Shown: positions 27,032 through 36,587, counted from the first letter of the stretch. The stretch is DNA of 64,000 bases from Phaeobacter sp. G2 (GCA_025163595.1 CP104100.1:2666001-2730000), one strand, 5' to 3'. Program-made: numbers and translations. The notes: a model not told the origin generated them from the letters alone.

Positions 27032-28111
27032 ATGAAAGACCTTGTTTCCGCTGTACCTGTTTGGAAAGACAGTGAAACACTGGAATGTGTTTCAGTGGTG
27101 CCCGAGGCGCCACATACCGCAAGCTTCAGCTTTCGGGCGCCTTCCGGGGCGCTATTTTCCTATGAACCGGGGCAGTTCCTGACGCTCGAAATCCCGGCGC
27201 CAGATCAGCCGGGCGGAGTAGTGCACCGCACCTATACTATTTCTTCTTCGCCGTCGCGCCCGCGCTCGATCACCATCACTGCCAAGGCCCAGGCAGACAG
27301 CATTGGCACGCGCTGGATGCTGGACAACTTGCAACCTGGCATGCGCATCAAGGCGATAGGACCAGCGGGAGTGTTCAGCAACTCCAACAGCACGGCCCGC
27401 CGCTATCTGTTTATCTCGGCAGGGTCAGGCATCACTCCTATGATGTCGATGACCACCTGCATGTGGGACGAAGGGCGGGAATTGGATGTTGTCTTCATCA
27501 ATTGTGCCAAACGTCCCTCTGAAATCATCTTCCGCCAACGCTTGGAACAAATGGCCAGCCGCACCCCGGGGCTTGATCTGAAATTTGTGGTGGAAGACCC
27601 CGATCCGTATCGTCCCTGGACTGGTTATCAGGGACAATTCAACCAGTTGATGCTGGGCTTAATGGCACCGGACTATCTGGATCGTGAGGTCTATTGTTGC
27701 GGGCCTGAGCCCTTCATGACGGCCGTGCGCGAAGCTCTGGGCGGTCTTGGGTTTGATATGGACAATTATTACCAAGAGAGCTTTGGCGCCCCGGTTGAAA
27801 CTGAAGCCGACCAACCCGATCTGGACGACGTTGTGCTGGACAGTGATACCAGCGCTGAAATCCACTTTGCCACTTCCGGCGTTACCGCAAAAGTTGCAGA
27901 AACGGATACTGTCTTGGTAGCTGCGCGCAATGCCGGACTAAACATCCCATCGGGCTGTACCTTCGGGCTTTGTGGAACCTGCAAGGTCAAGAAATCCTCT
28001 GGCGAAGTGCATATGGTACACAACGGCGGCATTTCAGACGATGACATCGCAGCGGGATACATACTTGCTTGCTGCTCCAACCCAATTGGTAAGGTTGAGG
28101 TTGAGTTCTAA
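27032..28111 (+). CDS. gbcB: FAD/2Fe-2S reductase subunit, glycine betaine monooxygenase-like
   Basis: The 359-residue protein has an FAD-binding barrel (RTYTISSSPSRP), an NAD-binding domain (YLFISAGSGITPMMSM, CCGPEPFM) and a C-terminal plant-type ferredoxin. The ferredoxin has CTFGLCGTCKVKK and a last Cys in ILACC. This layout is that of GbcB, which passes electrons from NADH to the Rieske subunit. ATG 27032 has GGAG 8 bases upstream and lies 5 bp after the gbcA stop. A GTG at 27023 overlapping that stop is the alternative. A terminator follows. Confidence 0.87.
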   Translation: MKDLVSAVPVWKDSETLECVSVVPEAPHTASFSFRAPSGALFSYEPGQFLTLEIPAPDQPGGVVHRTYTISSSPSRPRSITITAKAQADSIGTRWMLDNLQPGMRIKAIGPAGVFSNSNSTARRYLFISAGSGITPMMSMTTCMWDEGRELDVVFINCAKRPSEIIFRQRLEQMASRTPGLDLKFVVEDPDPYRPWTGYQGQFNQLMLGLMAPDYLDREVYCCGPEPFMTAVREALGGLGFDMDNYYQESFGAPVETEADQPDLDDVVLDSDTSAEIHFATSGVTAKVAETDTVLVAARNAGLNIPSGCTFGLCGTCKVKKSSGEVHMVHNGGISDDDIAAGYILACCSNPIGKVEVEF

Positions 28112-28118
28112 GACACCA

Positions 28119-28142
28119 AAGGGGCGCTGACTGGCGCCCCTT
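28119..28142 (+). terminator. Terminator after gbcB
   Basis: A 9-bp perfect stem (AAGGGGCGC at 28119-28127, GCGCCCCTT at 28134-28142) with a 6-base loop lies 7 bp after the stop and continues CGCTTT. It ends the riboswitch-controlled transcript. Confidence 0.75.
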
Positions 28143-28146
28143 CGCT

Positions 28147-28314
<168 letters not shown>

Positions 28315-28447
28315 TTATAATGCCCTGTTGGCGTATAGTGGAGGAGAACTTTGACGTCTTCGGTCTGCGGTGTGCAGTTCGCGATCGCTGTGGAAAGTCC
28401 CTCCGCCGAGTATCAGCCCCTTGCCAGGGCAACACGATTATCGCCAC

Positions 28448-29320
28448 TCATTGCGCCGTCTCTGCAAGCCAGGATTCAAATGCCATGGCTGCGGCGGATA
28501 CCTCTTTGGAGGCCAGACGGGTAACCCAGTACCTGCCGGTTGCGATCTCCACGTCAAAGGGACGCGTCAGGCGGCCATCGGCCAGCTGCGCCTGAAACAT
28601 GCTGTAGGGTAATAGTGCCACGCCCATACTCTTTGCTGTCAGTTCTGCCATGGCGATCGAGGAATCAAAGACCGGGCCGTCAAGTTTGGGACATTTTGCA
28701 CCCGCTTCCTGAAACCAGATCGGCCACTCGTCGGAGCGGTAGGATCTCAGCAGCACCTGGTGTGCCAGCGCATCGGGCCCATCCAGCCGGCAGGCAAGCG
28801 AGGGGCTGCAAAGCGGGGTAAGCGGGGTTTCCATCAAGGGCTGTGCCGTCAGCCCCGGCCAACGCCCGTGGCCATAACGGATTGCAAGATCCAGCCCCTC
28901 GCGCGCAATGTCCACCCGGTTGTTATTGGTGAACAGGCGGATGCTGATCCCCGGGTACCGCTGCTCGAACCCGGGCAGCTGGTCCACCAGCCAGCCAACG
29001 GCAAAGGTGGTCACGACGCCAACATTGAGTGTCTCCTGATACCGGCCATCCAGAAAGCGGTCCAGAACGCCTCCGATACGGTCAAAGCTGGAGGTCAGTA
29101 CCGGCAGCAGCGCCTCCGCTTCGGATGTCAGGAGGAGCCCTTTCGGCGTGCGGTGAAACAGCTTGATGCCAAGCTGGTCCTCCAGCCGCAATATCTGATG
29201 GCTTACCGCCGCCTGGGTCACGCACAGCTCGACCGCTGCATTGGTGAAACTGCCCTGCCGGGCGGCAACCTCAAAGGTGCGCAAAGCGTTCAGGGGAATA
29301 TTGGGCCGATCCATAGTCAT
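28448..29320 (-). CDS. ampR: AmpR-type LysR regulator of the beta-lactamase
   Basis: The 290-residue protein matches AmpR along its length: RPNIPLNALRTFEVAARQGS, a helix-turn-helix with VTQAAVSHQILRLEDQLG, SFDRIGGVLDRF, NNNRVDIAREGLDLAIRYG, and LLRSYRSDEWPIWFQEAG. AmpR binds muropeptides derived from cell-wall recycling and switches a divergent beta-lactamase gene on or off. Here the divergent gene 207 bp away is a class A enzyme. An inverted repeat close to the start is a likely operator. Confidence 0.93.
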   Translation of the reverse strand: MTMDRPNIPLNALRTFEVAARQGSFTNAAVELCVTQAAVSHQILRLEDQLGIKLFHRTPKGLLLTSEAEALLPVLTSSFDRIGGVLDRFLDGRYQETLNVGVVTTFAVGWLVDQLPGFEQRYPGISIRLFTNNNRVDIAREGLDLAIRYGHGRWPGLTAQPLMETPLTPLCSPSLACRLDGPDALAHQVLLRSYRSDEWPIWFQEAGAKCPKLDGPVFDSSIAMAELTAKSMGVALLPYSMFQAQLADGRLTRPFDVEIATGRYWVTRLASKEVSAAAMAFESWLAETAQ

Positions 29321-29328
29321 TACTTTTT

Positions 29329-29351
29329 CTAATGCAGCATCTGACTATTAG
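29329..29351. promoter_or_regulatory. Putative AmpR operator
   Basis: CTAAT at 29329-29333 and ATTAG at 29347-29351 form an inverted repeat with 13 bases between. This is LysR-type dyad geometry, 9 bp from the ampR start in the ampR-bla divergent region. The function is inferred. Confidence 0.5.
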
Positions 29352-29527
29352 TCGTTTGCGCTGGATATTGGAAGCGAATAGCCTGCACCCCATGACATGA
29401 AGCAATGCCAAGGGGCGTCCACCGCCTGCCGCGGCGCCCTGAAGATCTGCAAGAGACCGTCCGCTTCACCCTGCGGGGCGGATAGGTCAGTGCGTTTTTT
29501 TGAAACCTGAAAACACGGAGAAGACCA

Positions 29528-30406
29528 ATGAAAAAACAATCCTGCGAACTGCTGCGACTATTCGCACTTGGCAGCGCCATCACGCTCGCAACCGCGTGTG
29601 ACTTGGCAGCACAGGGACTGGAAACGGTTGTGACGGCCTGGGAAGACCGCCTGGATGCACGCATCGGTGCCGTATTGCACGACACCTCATCGGATTGGAA
29701 AATTGCTCTGCGCCCGCAAGAGCGCTTCCCCATGAACAGCACCTTCAAATCCCTTCTCTGCGGCGCGGTTCTGGCCCGCGTTGATGCCGGAAAAGAAGAC
29801 CTGGACCGGCGCATTCATTTCGATGAGAGTGACTTGGTGACCTATTCTCCGGTCACCGAACAGCATCTGGCTGGCGGCCTGACAATTGCGGCGCTTTGCG
29901 AGGCCACAGTTACGCTCAGCGACAACACCGCAGCCAATCTGCTGCTTGACGCGATTGGCGGCCCGGCCGGCCTCACAAGTTTTCTGCGCGAAACCGGTGA
30001 TCGGACCACCCGTCTGGATCGCTGGGAAACAGAACTCAACGAGGCGGTGCCGGGGGATCCGCGGGATACGGCGATGCCTTCCGGAATTCTAAAAACGCTT
30101 GAGGCCCTGCTCTATGGCGATATCCTCAAGCCTGCCTCCGCGGCCCATCTGCGCCAATGGATGATAGACGATAAGGTCGCCGATGCACTGATCCGGGCTC
30201 ATCTGCCGGAGGGGTGGGTTATCGGTGACAAGACCGGTGCAGGCGGCCACGGCTCCCGCGGCATTGTCGCCTTTATTGAGCCGCCAGCCGGGGGCCCCTA
30301 CATGGCGGCCGTCTACATCACCGAAAGCAATGCCGACTTTGCGCTGCGCAATCAGGTGATCTCGGAGATCGGCGCAGCAATGATAGCCGAAATTGAAGCC
30401 CGGTAG
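29528..30406 (+). CDS. Class A serine beta-lactamase
   Basis: The 292-residue precursor has an N-terminal signal sequence (LLRLFALGSAITLATA, possible cleavage near residue 28). All class A active-site motifs are present: Ser71-Thr-Phe-Lys, Ser131-Asp-Asn, Glu167 in WETELNE and Lys235-Thr-Gly. It hydrolyses beta-lactams in the periplasm. The STFK and LSDNTAANLL blocks resemble the CARB/PSE branch, though the substrate range cannot be read from sequence. It is divergent from ampR, as in inducible systems. Confidence 0.94.
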   Translation: MKKQSCELLRLFALGSAITLATACDLAAQGLETVVTAWEDRLDARIGAVLHDTSSDWKIALRPQERFPMNSTFKSLLCGAVLARVDAGKEDLDRRIHFDESDLVTYSPVTEQHLAGGLTIAALCEATVTLSDNTAANLLLDAIGGPAGLTSFLRETGDRTTRLDRWETELNEAVPGDPRDTAMPSGILKTLEALLYGDILKPASAAHLRQWMIDDKVADALIRAHLPEGWVIGDKTGAGGHGSRGIVAFIEPPAGGPYMAAVYITESNADFALRNQVISEIGAAMIAEIEAR

Positions 30407-30699
30407 AAACTGCAAAAGGGAGAGCTCGGCACTTGGCTGCTGCTCTCCCCCCCTCCTGTTTGACATCCAAACATGAAAACAATCACGCGGCGGCGCTTCC
30501 TGGCAAGGTTGGCTTGGCCACGGGTTCAGTTCAGGCATAGATAACTCTGATTTCGTCAAGAAAATTCAGTGCAATGGGAAGTGTCCCGTTACGCATATTA
30601 TTGCAACACCACTTTGCGCCCACGCTGCTTGCTCTTGTGGCTTGGGCGCGCTATTAAATAAACGACCGTTCAATTCATACACGCCAGGGAGGACAGGAC
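30407..30699. other. Gene-free leader before the valine operon
   Basis: A GC-rich hairpin (GGGAGAGC at 30418-30425 with GCTCTCCC at 30442-30449) follows the beta-lactamase stop but has no U tract. An AT-rich promoter-like stretch at 30650-30680 contains AACGACCGTT, an imperfect palindrome of the kind bound by TetR regulators. No gene is seen. Confidence 0.4.
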
Positions 30700-31845
30700 G
30701 TGGATTTTGCTTTGACCGAGGAACAGACCGCGATTTTTGATATGGCTCATGCATTTGGCCAGGAAAATATCGCGCCTTTTGCACGTCAGTGGGAATCTGA
30801 GGGCACCATCCCCAAAGAGCTGTGGCCGCAAGTGGGCGAGCTTGGCTTTGGCGGGCTGTATGTCAGCGAAGACAGCGGCGGCTCCGCCCTGACGCGGCTG
30901 GACGCCACATTGGTATTTGAAGCCCTGTCGATGGCCTGCCCGTCGGTGGCGGCCTTTTTGTCCATTCACAACATGTGCGCCAAGATGCTGGACAGCTTTG
31001 CCAGCGACGAAATGAAGGCGCGGATCATGCCGGATGTTTTGTCGCTGAACACCGTGCTCAGCTATTGCCTGACCGAGCCGGGCTCTGGCTCTGATGCGGC
31101 TGCGCTGAAAACCCGCGCGGAAAAGACCGACCAAGGTTATACCCTGAACGGCAACAAGGCCTTTATTTCGGGGGGGGGCTATTCCGACGCCTATGTCTGC
31201 ATGGTGCGCACGGGGGACGACGGTCCCAAGGGCATTTCCACCGTCTATGTCGAAGACGGCACTGCGGGGCTGTCCTTTGGCGGGCTGGAAGAAAAGATGG
31301 GCTGGAAAAGCCAGCCCACCGCCCAAGTGCAGTTTGATGATTGCAAGATCCCCTCCAACAACCTGGTTGGCGAAGAGGGCAAGGGCTTCAAATACGCCAT
31401 GATGGGGCTAGATGGTGGACGGCTGAACATCTCCTCCTGTTCTTTGGGCGCCGCCCAGACCGCGCTGAATCTGACGATGAAATACATGTCCGAGCGCAAG
31501 GCCTTTGGCAAATCCATCGACCAGTTCCAGGGGCTGCAATTCCGCCTTGCGGATATGGAAATTGAACTGCAGGCGGCACGTGTCTTTTTGCGGCAGGCGG
31601 CCTGGAAGCTGGACCAAGGTGCCCCCGATGCCAGCAAGCATTGCGCCATGGCCAAGAAATTCGTGACCGAGGCGGGATCTAAAATTGTTGATCAATGCCT
31701 ACAACTGCATGGCGGCTACGGCTACCTGGCAGACTACGGCATCGAAAAGCTGGTGCGGGATCTGCGCGTTCACCAGATCCTTGAGGGCACAAACGAGATC
31801 ATGCGAGTGATTGTCGCGCGCCATTTGCTGGCCGAACACAGCTAA
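30700..31845 (+). CDS. Acyl-CoA dehydrogenase, probable isobutyryl-CoA dehydrogenase
   Basis: The 381-residue flavoprotein has acyl-CoA dehydrogenase signatures: CLTEPGSGSDAAALKTRAE, a GGGYSDAYVCMVRT region, and the C-terminal block LQLHGGYGYLADYGIEKLVRD with catalytic-region residues EGTNEIMR. Its place before hydroxyisobutyryl-CoA hydrolase and mmsB points to isobutyryl-CoA oxidation to methacrylyl-CoA in valine breakdown. The start is GTG 30700 with GGGAGG upstream. Confidence 0.93.
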   Translation: MDFALTEEQTAIFDMAHAFGQENIAPFARQWESEGTIPKELWPQVGELGFGGLYVSEDSGGSALTRLDATLVFEALSMACPSVAAFLSIHNMCAKMLDSFASDEMKARIMPDVLSLNTVLSYCLTEPGSGSDAAALKTRAEKTDQGYTLNGNKAFISGGGYSDAYVCMVRTGDDGPKGISTVYVEDGTAGLSFGGLEEKMGWKSQPTAQVQFDDCKIPSNNLVGEEGKGFKYAMMGLDGGRLNISSCSLGAAQTALNLTMKYMSERKAFGKSIDQFQGLQFRLADMEIELQAARVFLRQAAWKLDQGAPDASKHCAMAKKFVTEAGSKIVDQCLQLHGGYGYLADYGIEKLVRDLRVHQILEGTNEIMRVIVARHLLAEHS

Positions 31846-31941
31846 GCCCGGTACTATGCGCCTGTCACAACCGGTACCCCGTCCCCAATCCCAGGGCGAC
31901 AGGTTGCCGGGTGCGTGACTGGCGCCAACTGCGAGGAACCT

Positions 31942-32982
31942 ATGAGCGATATTAATATTCGTGTGATCGGTCAGGCCGGTCGCATCACTCTCACCCGCGG
32001 CAAGGCTCTGAATGCGCTGTCTTATGACATGTGCATGGCCATTGACGCCGCACTGCGCCAATGGGCCAGTGATGACGCAGTGAACCTGGTGGTCATTGAT
32101 GCCGAGGGGGAAAAGGCTTTCTGCGCCGGCGGCGACATTGCCGAGCTGTATGACACTGGCACCGCAGGCGATTATGCCTATGGGCGCAAGTTCTGGAGCG
32201 ACGAATACCGCCTGAACGCGCTCATCTTTGAATATCCCAAACCGGTGGTCAGCTTTCTGCAGGGCTTCACCATGGGCGGGGGCGTCGGCATTGGCTGCCA
32301 TGGCACCCACCGGGTGGTGGGCGACAGCAGCCAGATCTCCATGCCCGAAGTCGGCATTGGCCTGATACCCGATGTGGGCGGCTCTTTGATGTTGACCTTG
32401 GCGCCGGGGCGTCTGGGCGAATATCTCGGCACCACCGCCGCACGCATGAAGACCGCAGACGCGATCTATGCCGGGTTTGCCGATTTCTACATCCCCGAAA
32501 GCTTTTGGCCGGTACTGATCAACGGGCTGCAAAAAGATGGCGATCCGGCAATTTTGCAGGTGGCGTCGCAAAAACCACCTGCGGGCACATTGGAACTCCA
32601 GCAGGCCGAGATCGACCGCTATTTTGCTGGCGAAACCCTGACCGACATCCTGACTGTGCTAAAGGCCGAGCCCAGCGATTTTGCGGAAAAGGCGCTGAAG
32701 ACGATGGGGCGCAATGCGCCGCTCTCCATGGCCTGCACGGTCGAGCTGCTGCACCGGTTGCGCGACAGCAATCTGAGCATTCGCAAGGCGCTGGAGCATG
32801 AATACCGCTTCACCTATCGCGCCATGGACAAGGGCGACTTTCTCGAAGGCATTCGTGCCCAGATCATCGACAAGGACCGCCAGCCGAAGTGGCAATATGC
32901 AGAGCAGGATGTCCCTGCCAGCGCCGTCAGCCAGATGCTGATGCCGCTGGGTGCAGACGCCCTGGTTTTTGAGGAGGAATAA
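31942..32982 (+). CDS. 3-hydroxyisobutyryl-CoA hydrolase
   Basis: The 346-residue protein is a crotonase-fold enzyme with CAGGDIAELYD and MPEVGIGLIPDVGGSLML. It has the longer C-terminal region of the hydroxyisobutyryl-CoA hydrolase branch (SMACTVELLHRLRDSNL). It releases 3-hydroxyisobutyrate from its CoA ester. ATG 31942 has GAGGA upstream; the frame extends to 31915 without support. It stands 96 bp after the dehydrogenase and 3 bp before mmsB, in one operon. Confidence 0.93.
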   Translation: MSDINIRVIGQAGRITLTRGKALNALSYDMCMAIDAALRQWASDDAVNLVVIDAEGEKAFCAGGDIAELYDTGTAGDYAYGRKFWSDEYRLNALIFEYPKPVVSFLQGFTMGGGVGIGCHGTHRVVGDSSQISMPEVGIGLIPDVGGSLMLTLAPGRLGEYLGTTAARMKTADAIYAGFADFYIPESFWPVLINGLQKDGDPAILQVASQKPPAGTLELQQAEIDRYFAGETLTDILTVLKAEPSDFAEKALKTMGRNAPLSMACTVELLHRLRDSNLSIRKALEHEYRFTYRAMDKGDFLEGIRAQIIDKDRQPKWQYAEQDVPASAVSQMLMPLGADALVFEEE

Positions 32983-32985
32983 CAC

Positions 32986-33858
32986 ATGAAAATCGGATTT
33001 ATTGGTCTTGGCAATATGGGCGCACCTATGGCCGCCAATCTCGCCAAAGAGGGCCACGAGGTTCTGGGCTTTGACATGGCCAGCGTCACGATTGCGGGCG
33101 TCTCCATGGCCGGATCTGCCGCTGAGGCTGCAACCGGCGCTGATGTGGTGATCACCATGCTGCCCAATGGCCAGATCCTGCGCGCCGTTGCCGCTGAGGT
33201 GCTGCCTGCCATGCAGGCAGGTGCTGCCCTGGTGGATTGCTCCACCGTGGATGTGGATTCCGCCCGAGCCGTCGCAGAACAGGCCACGGCCGCAGATCTG
33301 TTGTTTGTCGATGCGCCGGTATCCGGCGGCATCGGTGGTGCCGCTGGGGGCACCTTGACCTTTATGGCTGGCGGCAGCGCCGCAGCCTTTGCCAAGGCAG
33401 AGCCCCTGTTCGACATCATGGGCCAGAAGGCGGTGCATTGTGGCGAGGCCGGTGCCGGCCAGGCCGCCAAGATCTGCAACAACATGATCCTCGGCGTGAC
33501 CATGATTGCCACCTGTGAAGCCTTTGCGCTGGCCGACAAACTGGGTCTAGACCGGCAAAAGATGTTCGATGTGGTCTCCACCTCTTCGGGCTATTCCTGG
33601 ACCATGAATGCCTATTGCCCGGCCCCCGGTGTTGGCCCGCAGTCCCCCGCTGACAACGATTACAAGCCAGGGTTTGCGGCGGAACTGATGCTCAAGGATC
33701 TGCGTCTCAGCCAGCAGGCTGCCGAAAGTGCCGATGCTGACACCCCAATGGGCGAGCTGGCGCAGGCATTGTATAGCAAGTTTGTCGAAAGCGAAGACGG
33801 GCTTGGCATGGACTTTTCAGCCATGCTGCCCCGTTTTGAAAAGCGCAGCCGTAGCTAA
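32986..33858 (+). CDS. mmsB: 3-hydroxyisobutyrate dehydrogenase
   Basis: The 290-residue protein has the NAD-binding start KIGFIGLGNMGAPMA, the substrate-binding block DAPVSGGIGGAAGGTLTFM and the catalytic Lys in GQAAKICNNMILG. It oxidises 3-hydroxyisobutyrate to methylmalonate semialdehyde, the substrate of mmsA at 5707. GAGGAGG before the ATG overlaps the end of the hydrolase gene, so translation is probably coupled. A large terminator follows. Confidence 0.95.
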   Translation: MKIGFIGLGNMGAPMAANLAKEGHEVLGFDMASVTIAGVSMAGSAAEAATGADVVITMLPNGQILRAVAAEVLPAMQAGAALVDCSTVDVDSARAVAEQATAADLLFVDAPVSGGIGGAAGGTLTFMAGGSAAAFAKAEPLFDIMGQKAVHCGEAGAGQAAKICNNMILGVTMIATCEAFALADKLGLDRQKMFDVVSTSSGYSWTMNAYCPAPGVGPQSPADNDYKPGFAAELMLKDLRLSQQAAESADADTPMGELAQALYSKFVESEDGLGMDFSAMLPRFEKRSRS

Positions 33859-33896
33859 ACCAAACCTCTGGCAAGCCCCGGCGTAAAGCGCCTTTT

Positions 33897-33952
33897 GCCC
33901 GGTCCGGACCTGCCTCTTTCAACACAGAGGTACCTCCGGGCCGGGCGTTTTT
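33897..33952 (+). terminator. Terminator after mmsB
   Basis: A 12-bp stem with one wobble pair (GCCCGGTCCGGA at 33897-33908, TCCGGGCCGGGC at 33935-33946) encloses a smaller inner hairpin. It is followed by GTTTTT. Confidence 0.88.
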
Positions 33953-34133
33953 ATGTGCGCCACAAAAGGGCGCCGACCAATGGTCTTGGCCCCAACCAGA
34001 TTCGAAAACTGTTCAATTTTATTAAAATTCAGAAAATGGGCACCGGGTTTCCACATTTCAGTCCAAGTTCGCAGCCACACCTGAGGCTGGGCCACAGCAA
34101 TTTTGCGGCCCATTACAGGGTGCAGGATTTCAC

Positions 34134-35720
34134 ATGCCTACGGCGACAGAACTCGATATCAATACCTCCGCCACAGCCGACCAGATGGCGCAGGAGATCT
34201 TTGGCGACGGCACCACCGTTGTCAGCGCCAGTTATTCCGGTGATGCCGCCTCCTCGGGTATCTATAGCGGCGCCGATACAACTGTGGCAGGCGTTGCCCC
34301 TGCCGATAGCGGTGTCATCCTGTCTACCGGACATGTAGATGATTTTACCAACAGCTCCGGCAGCACCAATACCAATACCTCCGGCAATACCAGCACCAAT
34401 ACCAGCGGCACCAATGGCGACAGCGACTTTAACGCCATTGCCGGGTCCGCCACCTATGACGCCGCCTTTATGGAGATCGACTTCATTCCCGACGGTGATG
34501 TGCTGACGCTGGATTTTGTGCTCTCCTCCGAAGAATACCCCGAGTTCTCCAGCTCGCAATACAACGACGTGGTTGGCGTTTGGGTCAACGGGGTACAGGC
34601 ACAAGTCTCCATTGGCGATGGCTCTGCCTCGATCGGCAACATCAACCAGAACGACACCGAAAACATCTATGTCGACAACACCGGCGACCAGTACAACACC
34701 GAAATGGATGGGTTCACCATTACCCTGACCTTTACCGCCCCGGTAACTGCAGGTGTACTGAACTCGATCAAAATCGGCGTCGCAGATGTATCTGACAGCA
34801 ACTATGACACCAATCTTCTGGTTGCCGGAGGCTCGGTTCAGACCGGTTTTGTTGCCCAGGACGATCAGGTCGACATGAGCTATAACGCCACCAAAACAGT
34901 GGATGTTCTGGCCAATGATACCAGTTCTGCCGGTGGCACCCTGACCGTCACCCATATCAATAACATTGCAGTCTCGCCTGGGGATACAGTGACCCTGGCA
35001 ACCGGTCAGCAGATCACTTTGAACCCGGACGGCACACTCGAGGTGCAATCTGACGGCGATGATGAGACCGTCAATTTCACCTACACCACCCAAAATGACA
35101 GCGGCGACAGCGACACCGGGCTGGTCGAGATCAACCAAGCCCAGGCCTGTTTCATGGGCGGCACCCGGATTGAGACAGATCAGGGCCCCATCGCGATTGA
35201 GAACCTGACGCCGGGCATGATGATCCAGACCTATGATCACGGGTTTCAGCCGCTGCGCTGGATTGGCCATAGCCGGGCTCCGGTCACCCCTGCAACCGCG
35301 CCAATCCGCTTTGCCAAGGGGCAGTTTAACGCCGACGCGGAACTTTGGGTCTCCCCCAACCACCGAATGCTGATCACCGGCCAGTTTGCCGAACTTTTGT
35401 TTGGCGAAGCTGAAGTGCTGGCCAAGGCCAAGGATCTGATCAACGACGCCGGCATTCGCCCCGATTTCAGCCTTAAGATGGTCGACTATTATCACCTGCT
35501 GTTTGACCAGCACGAGATCCTCACCTCCCATGGGGTATTGAGCGAAAGCTACCACCCCGGCCCGCAGACAACTGCTGGTTTTGATGCCGAAACCCAGGCC
35601 GAACTTTTTGCCCTGTTTCCAGAGCTTTGCCCGCAAACCGGCGCAGGCTATGGCTTGGCCGCACGCCTTGCCCTGCGCCGGCACGAGACCAAATTTCTAA
35701 ACCACTGCCTGTCGTCCTAG
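34134..35720 (+). CDS. Choice-of-anchor L / Hint-domain exported protein
   Basis: The 528-residue protein lacks a classical signal peptide. Residues 1-235 form a choice-of-anchor L-type domain with Asn/Thr/Ser-rich repeats (NTNTSGNTSTNTSGTNG) and LSSEEYPEFSSSQYNDVVGV. Residues 240-335 look like a cadherin/VCBS-type beta domain (VDVLANDTSSAGGTLTVTHI). From Cys339 a Hint_2 domain follows (ACFMGGTRIETDQG, VSPNHRML), the fold of hedgehog and intein autoprocessing. Cleavage before Cys339 is possible. Proteins of this layout are common in Rhodobacteraceae and are thought to leave by type I secretion. AGGA precedes the ATG. Confidence 0.9.
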   Translation: MPTATELDINTSATADQMAQEIFGDGTTVVSASYSGDAASSGIYSGADTTVAGVAPADSGVILSTGHVDDFTNSSGSTNTNTSGNTSTNTSGTNGDSDFNAIAGSATYDAAFMEIDFIPDGDVLTLDFVLSSEEYPEFSSSQYNDVVGVWVNGVQAQVSIGDGSASIGNINQNDTENIYVDNTGDQYNTEMDGFTITLTFTAPVTAGVLNSIKIGVADVSDSNYDTNLLVAGGSVQTGFVAQDDQVDMSYNATKTVDVLANDTSSAGGTLTVTHINNIAVSPGDTVTLATGQQITLNPDGTLEVQSDGDDETVNFTYTTQNDSGDSDTGLVEINQAQACFMGGTRIETDQGPIAIENLTPGMMIQTYDHGFQPLRWIGHSRAPVTPATAPIRFAKGQFNADAELWVSPNHRMLITGQFAELLFGEAEVLAKAKDLINDAGIRPDFSLKMVDYYHLLFDQHEILTSHGVLSESYHPGPQTTAGFDAETQAELFALFPELCPQTGAGYGLAARLALRRHETKFLNHCLSS

Positions 35721-35755
35721 GCGCTGGTAGCAACGTGCAGTGGCAAACAACTGGC

Positions 35756-36529
35756 TCAATCGACCGGAGTGAACAGGGCCAACAGGGCCTGTTTGGTCGC
35801 GCTATCTGCCGGAAACATCATCTCTAATCTCAACTCAGACATAGCCAGATCCCCGGTGGAGGTGAACTGGGTCAGGGTAGAAAACAGCTTTAGATCCAGC
35901 CCGTTAAACCGATAATGGGTTGGGATCACTGCTGGCATCTCCTCTGAAACGGGGCGAGAGTGTGCGGCAACCCTGCGCTGCAATCGCTGCACCGCCTGTT
36001 GCAGGACCGGCGCCTTGCCAAGATGCGCCAGCTCGCTGCGCAATCGCATCAAAGTTAGCGCTTCGACCTCTTCCAGATTTACCAGGGCACCGCGCAGAGC
36101 CTCGTTTGTGGTCAAAGCATCTATCAGGCTGTCTCCGAGCTGCAATTGAGCAGAGGTCAACAGGGCTGCGGCAGGGGGATTCATCGCCTTTAATACCCAG
36201 TGATGATCAATCGCAATTGCCGGAAAAGGCGCGTGACGCTCCAGCATCCAGTCAACCGCCTGCGCCAGCGGCGCACGGTCCGCATCGTTGAGGGTCCCGC
36301 CCCCAAAAGCCGGGGAAAATCCGGCGGCATGCAAGAGCTGATTGCGCGCCGCCAGCGGCATCTGCAGCTCTTGCGCCAATCGCAGCGCCATATCGCGACT
36401 GGCGCGGGCGCGTCCGGTCTCCAGAAAGCAGAGATGCCGGGCAGAGACCTGTGCCGAAAGCGCCAGATCCAGCTGGCTAATCCGGCGCAGGCCCCGCCAT
36501 TCTTTCAACATGTCGCCAAAGCCACTCAT
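35756..36529 (-). CDS. XRE-family regulator with MmyB-like ligand domain
   Basis: The 257-residue protein starts MSGFGDMLKEWRGLRRISQ. Its helix-turn-helix includes LALSAQVSARHLCFLETGRA. A PAS-like MmyB ligand-binding domain covers about residues 90-255 (AIAIDHHWVLKAMNPPAAAL, MMFPADSATKQALLALF). AGGAT lies 8 bases before ATG 36529; the frame extends 15 bases upstream. It is divergent from a small membrane-protein gene, and a perfect palindrome sits between them. Confidence 0.92.
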   Translation of the reverse strand: MSGFGDMLKEWRGLRRISQLDLALSAQVSARHLCFLETGRARASRDMALRLAQELQMPLAARNQLLHAAGFSPAFGGGTLNDADRAPLAQAVDWMLERHAPFPAIAIDHHWVLKAMNPPAAALLTSAQLQLGDSLIDALTTNEALRGALVNLEEVEALTLMRLRSELAHLGKAPVLQQAVQRLQRRVAAHSRPVSEEMPAVIPTHYRFNGLDLKLFSTLTQFTSTGDLAMSELRLEMMFPADSATKQALLALFTPVD

Positions 36530-36587
36530 CTTGCTGATCCTCACCTGCGTTTCTGGTCACTGTAATGGGCGCAGGCAGGGAGTTCAC

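Noticed and set aside
34113..35684. 523-residue open frame antisense to the Hint-domain gene
   Set aside because: The sense strand has recognisable domains and a good start; the antisense product is a Gly/Val/Ala-rich shadow.
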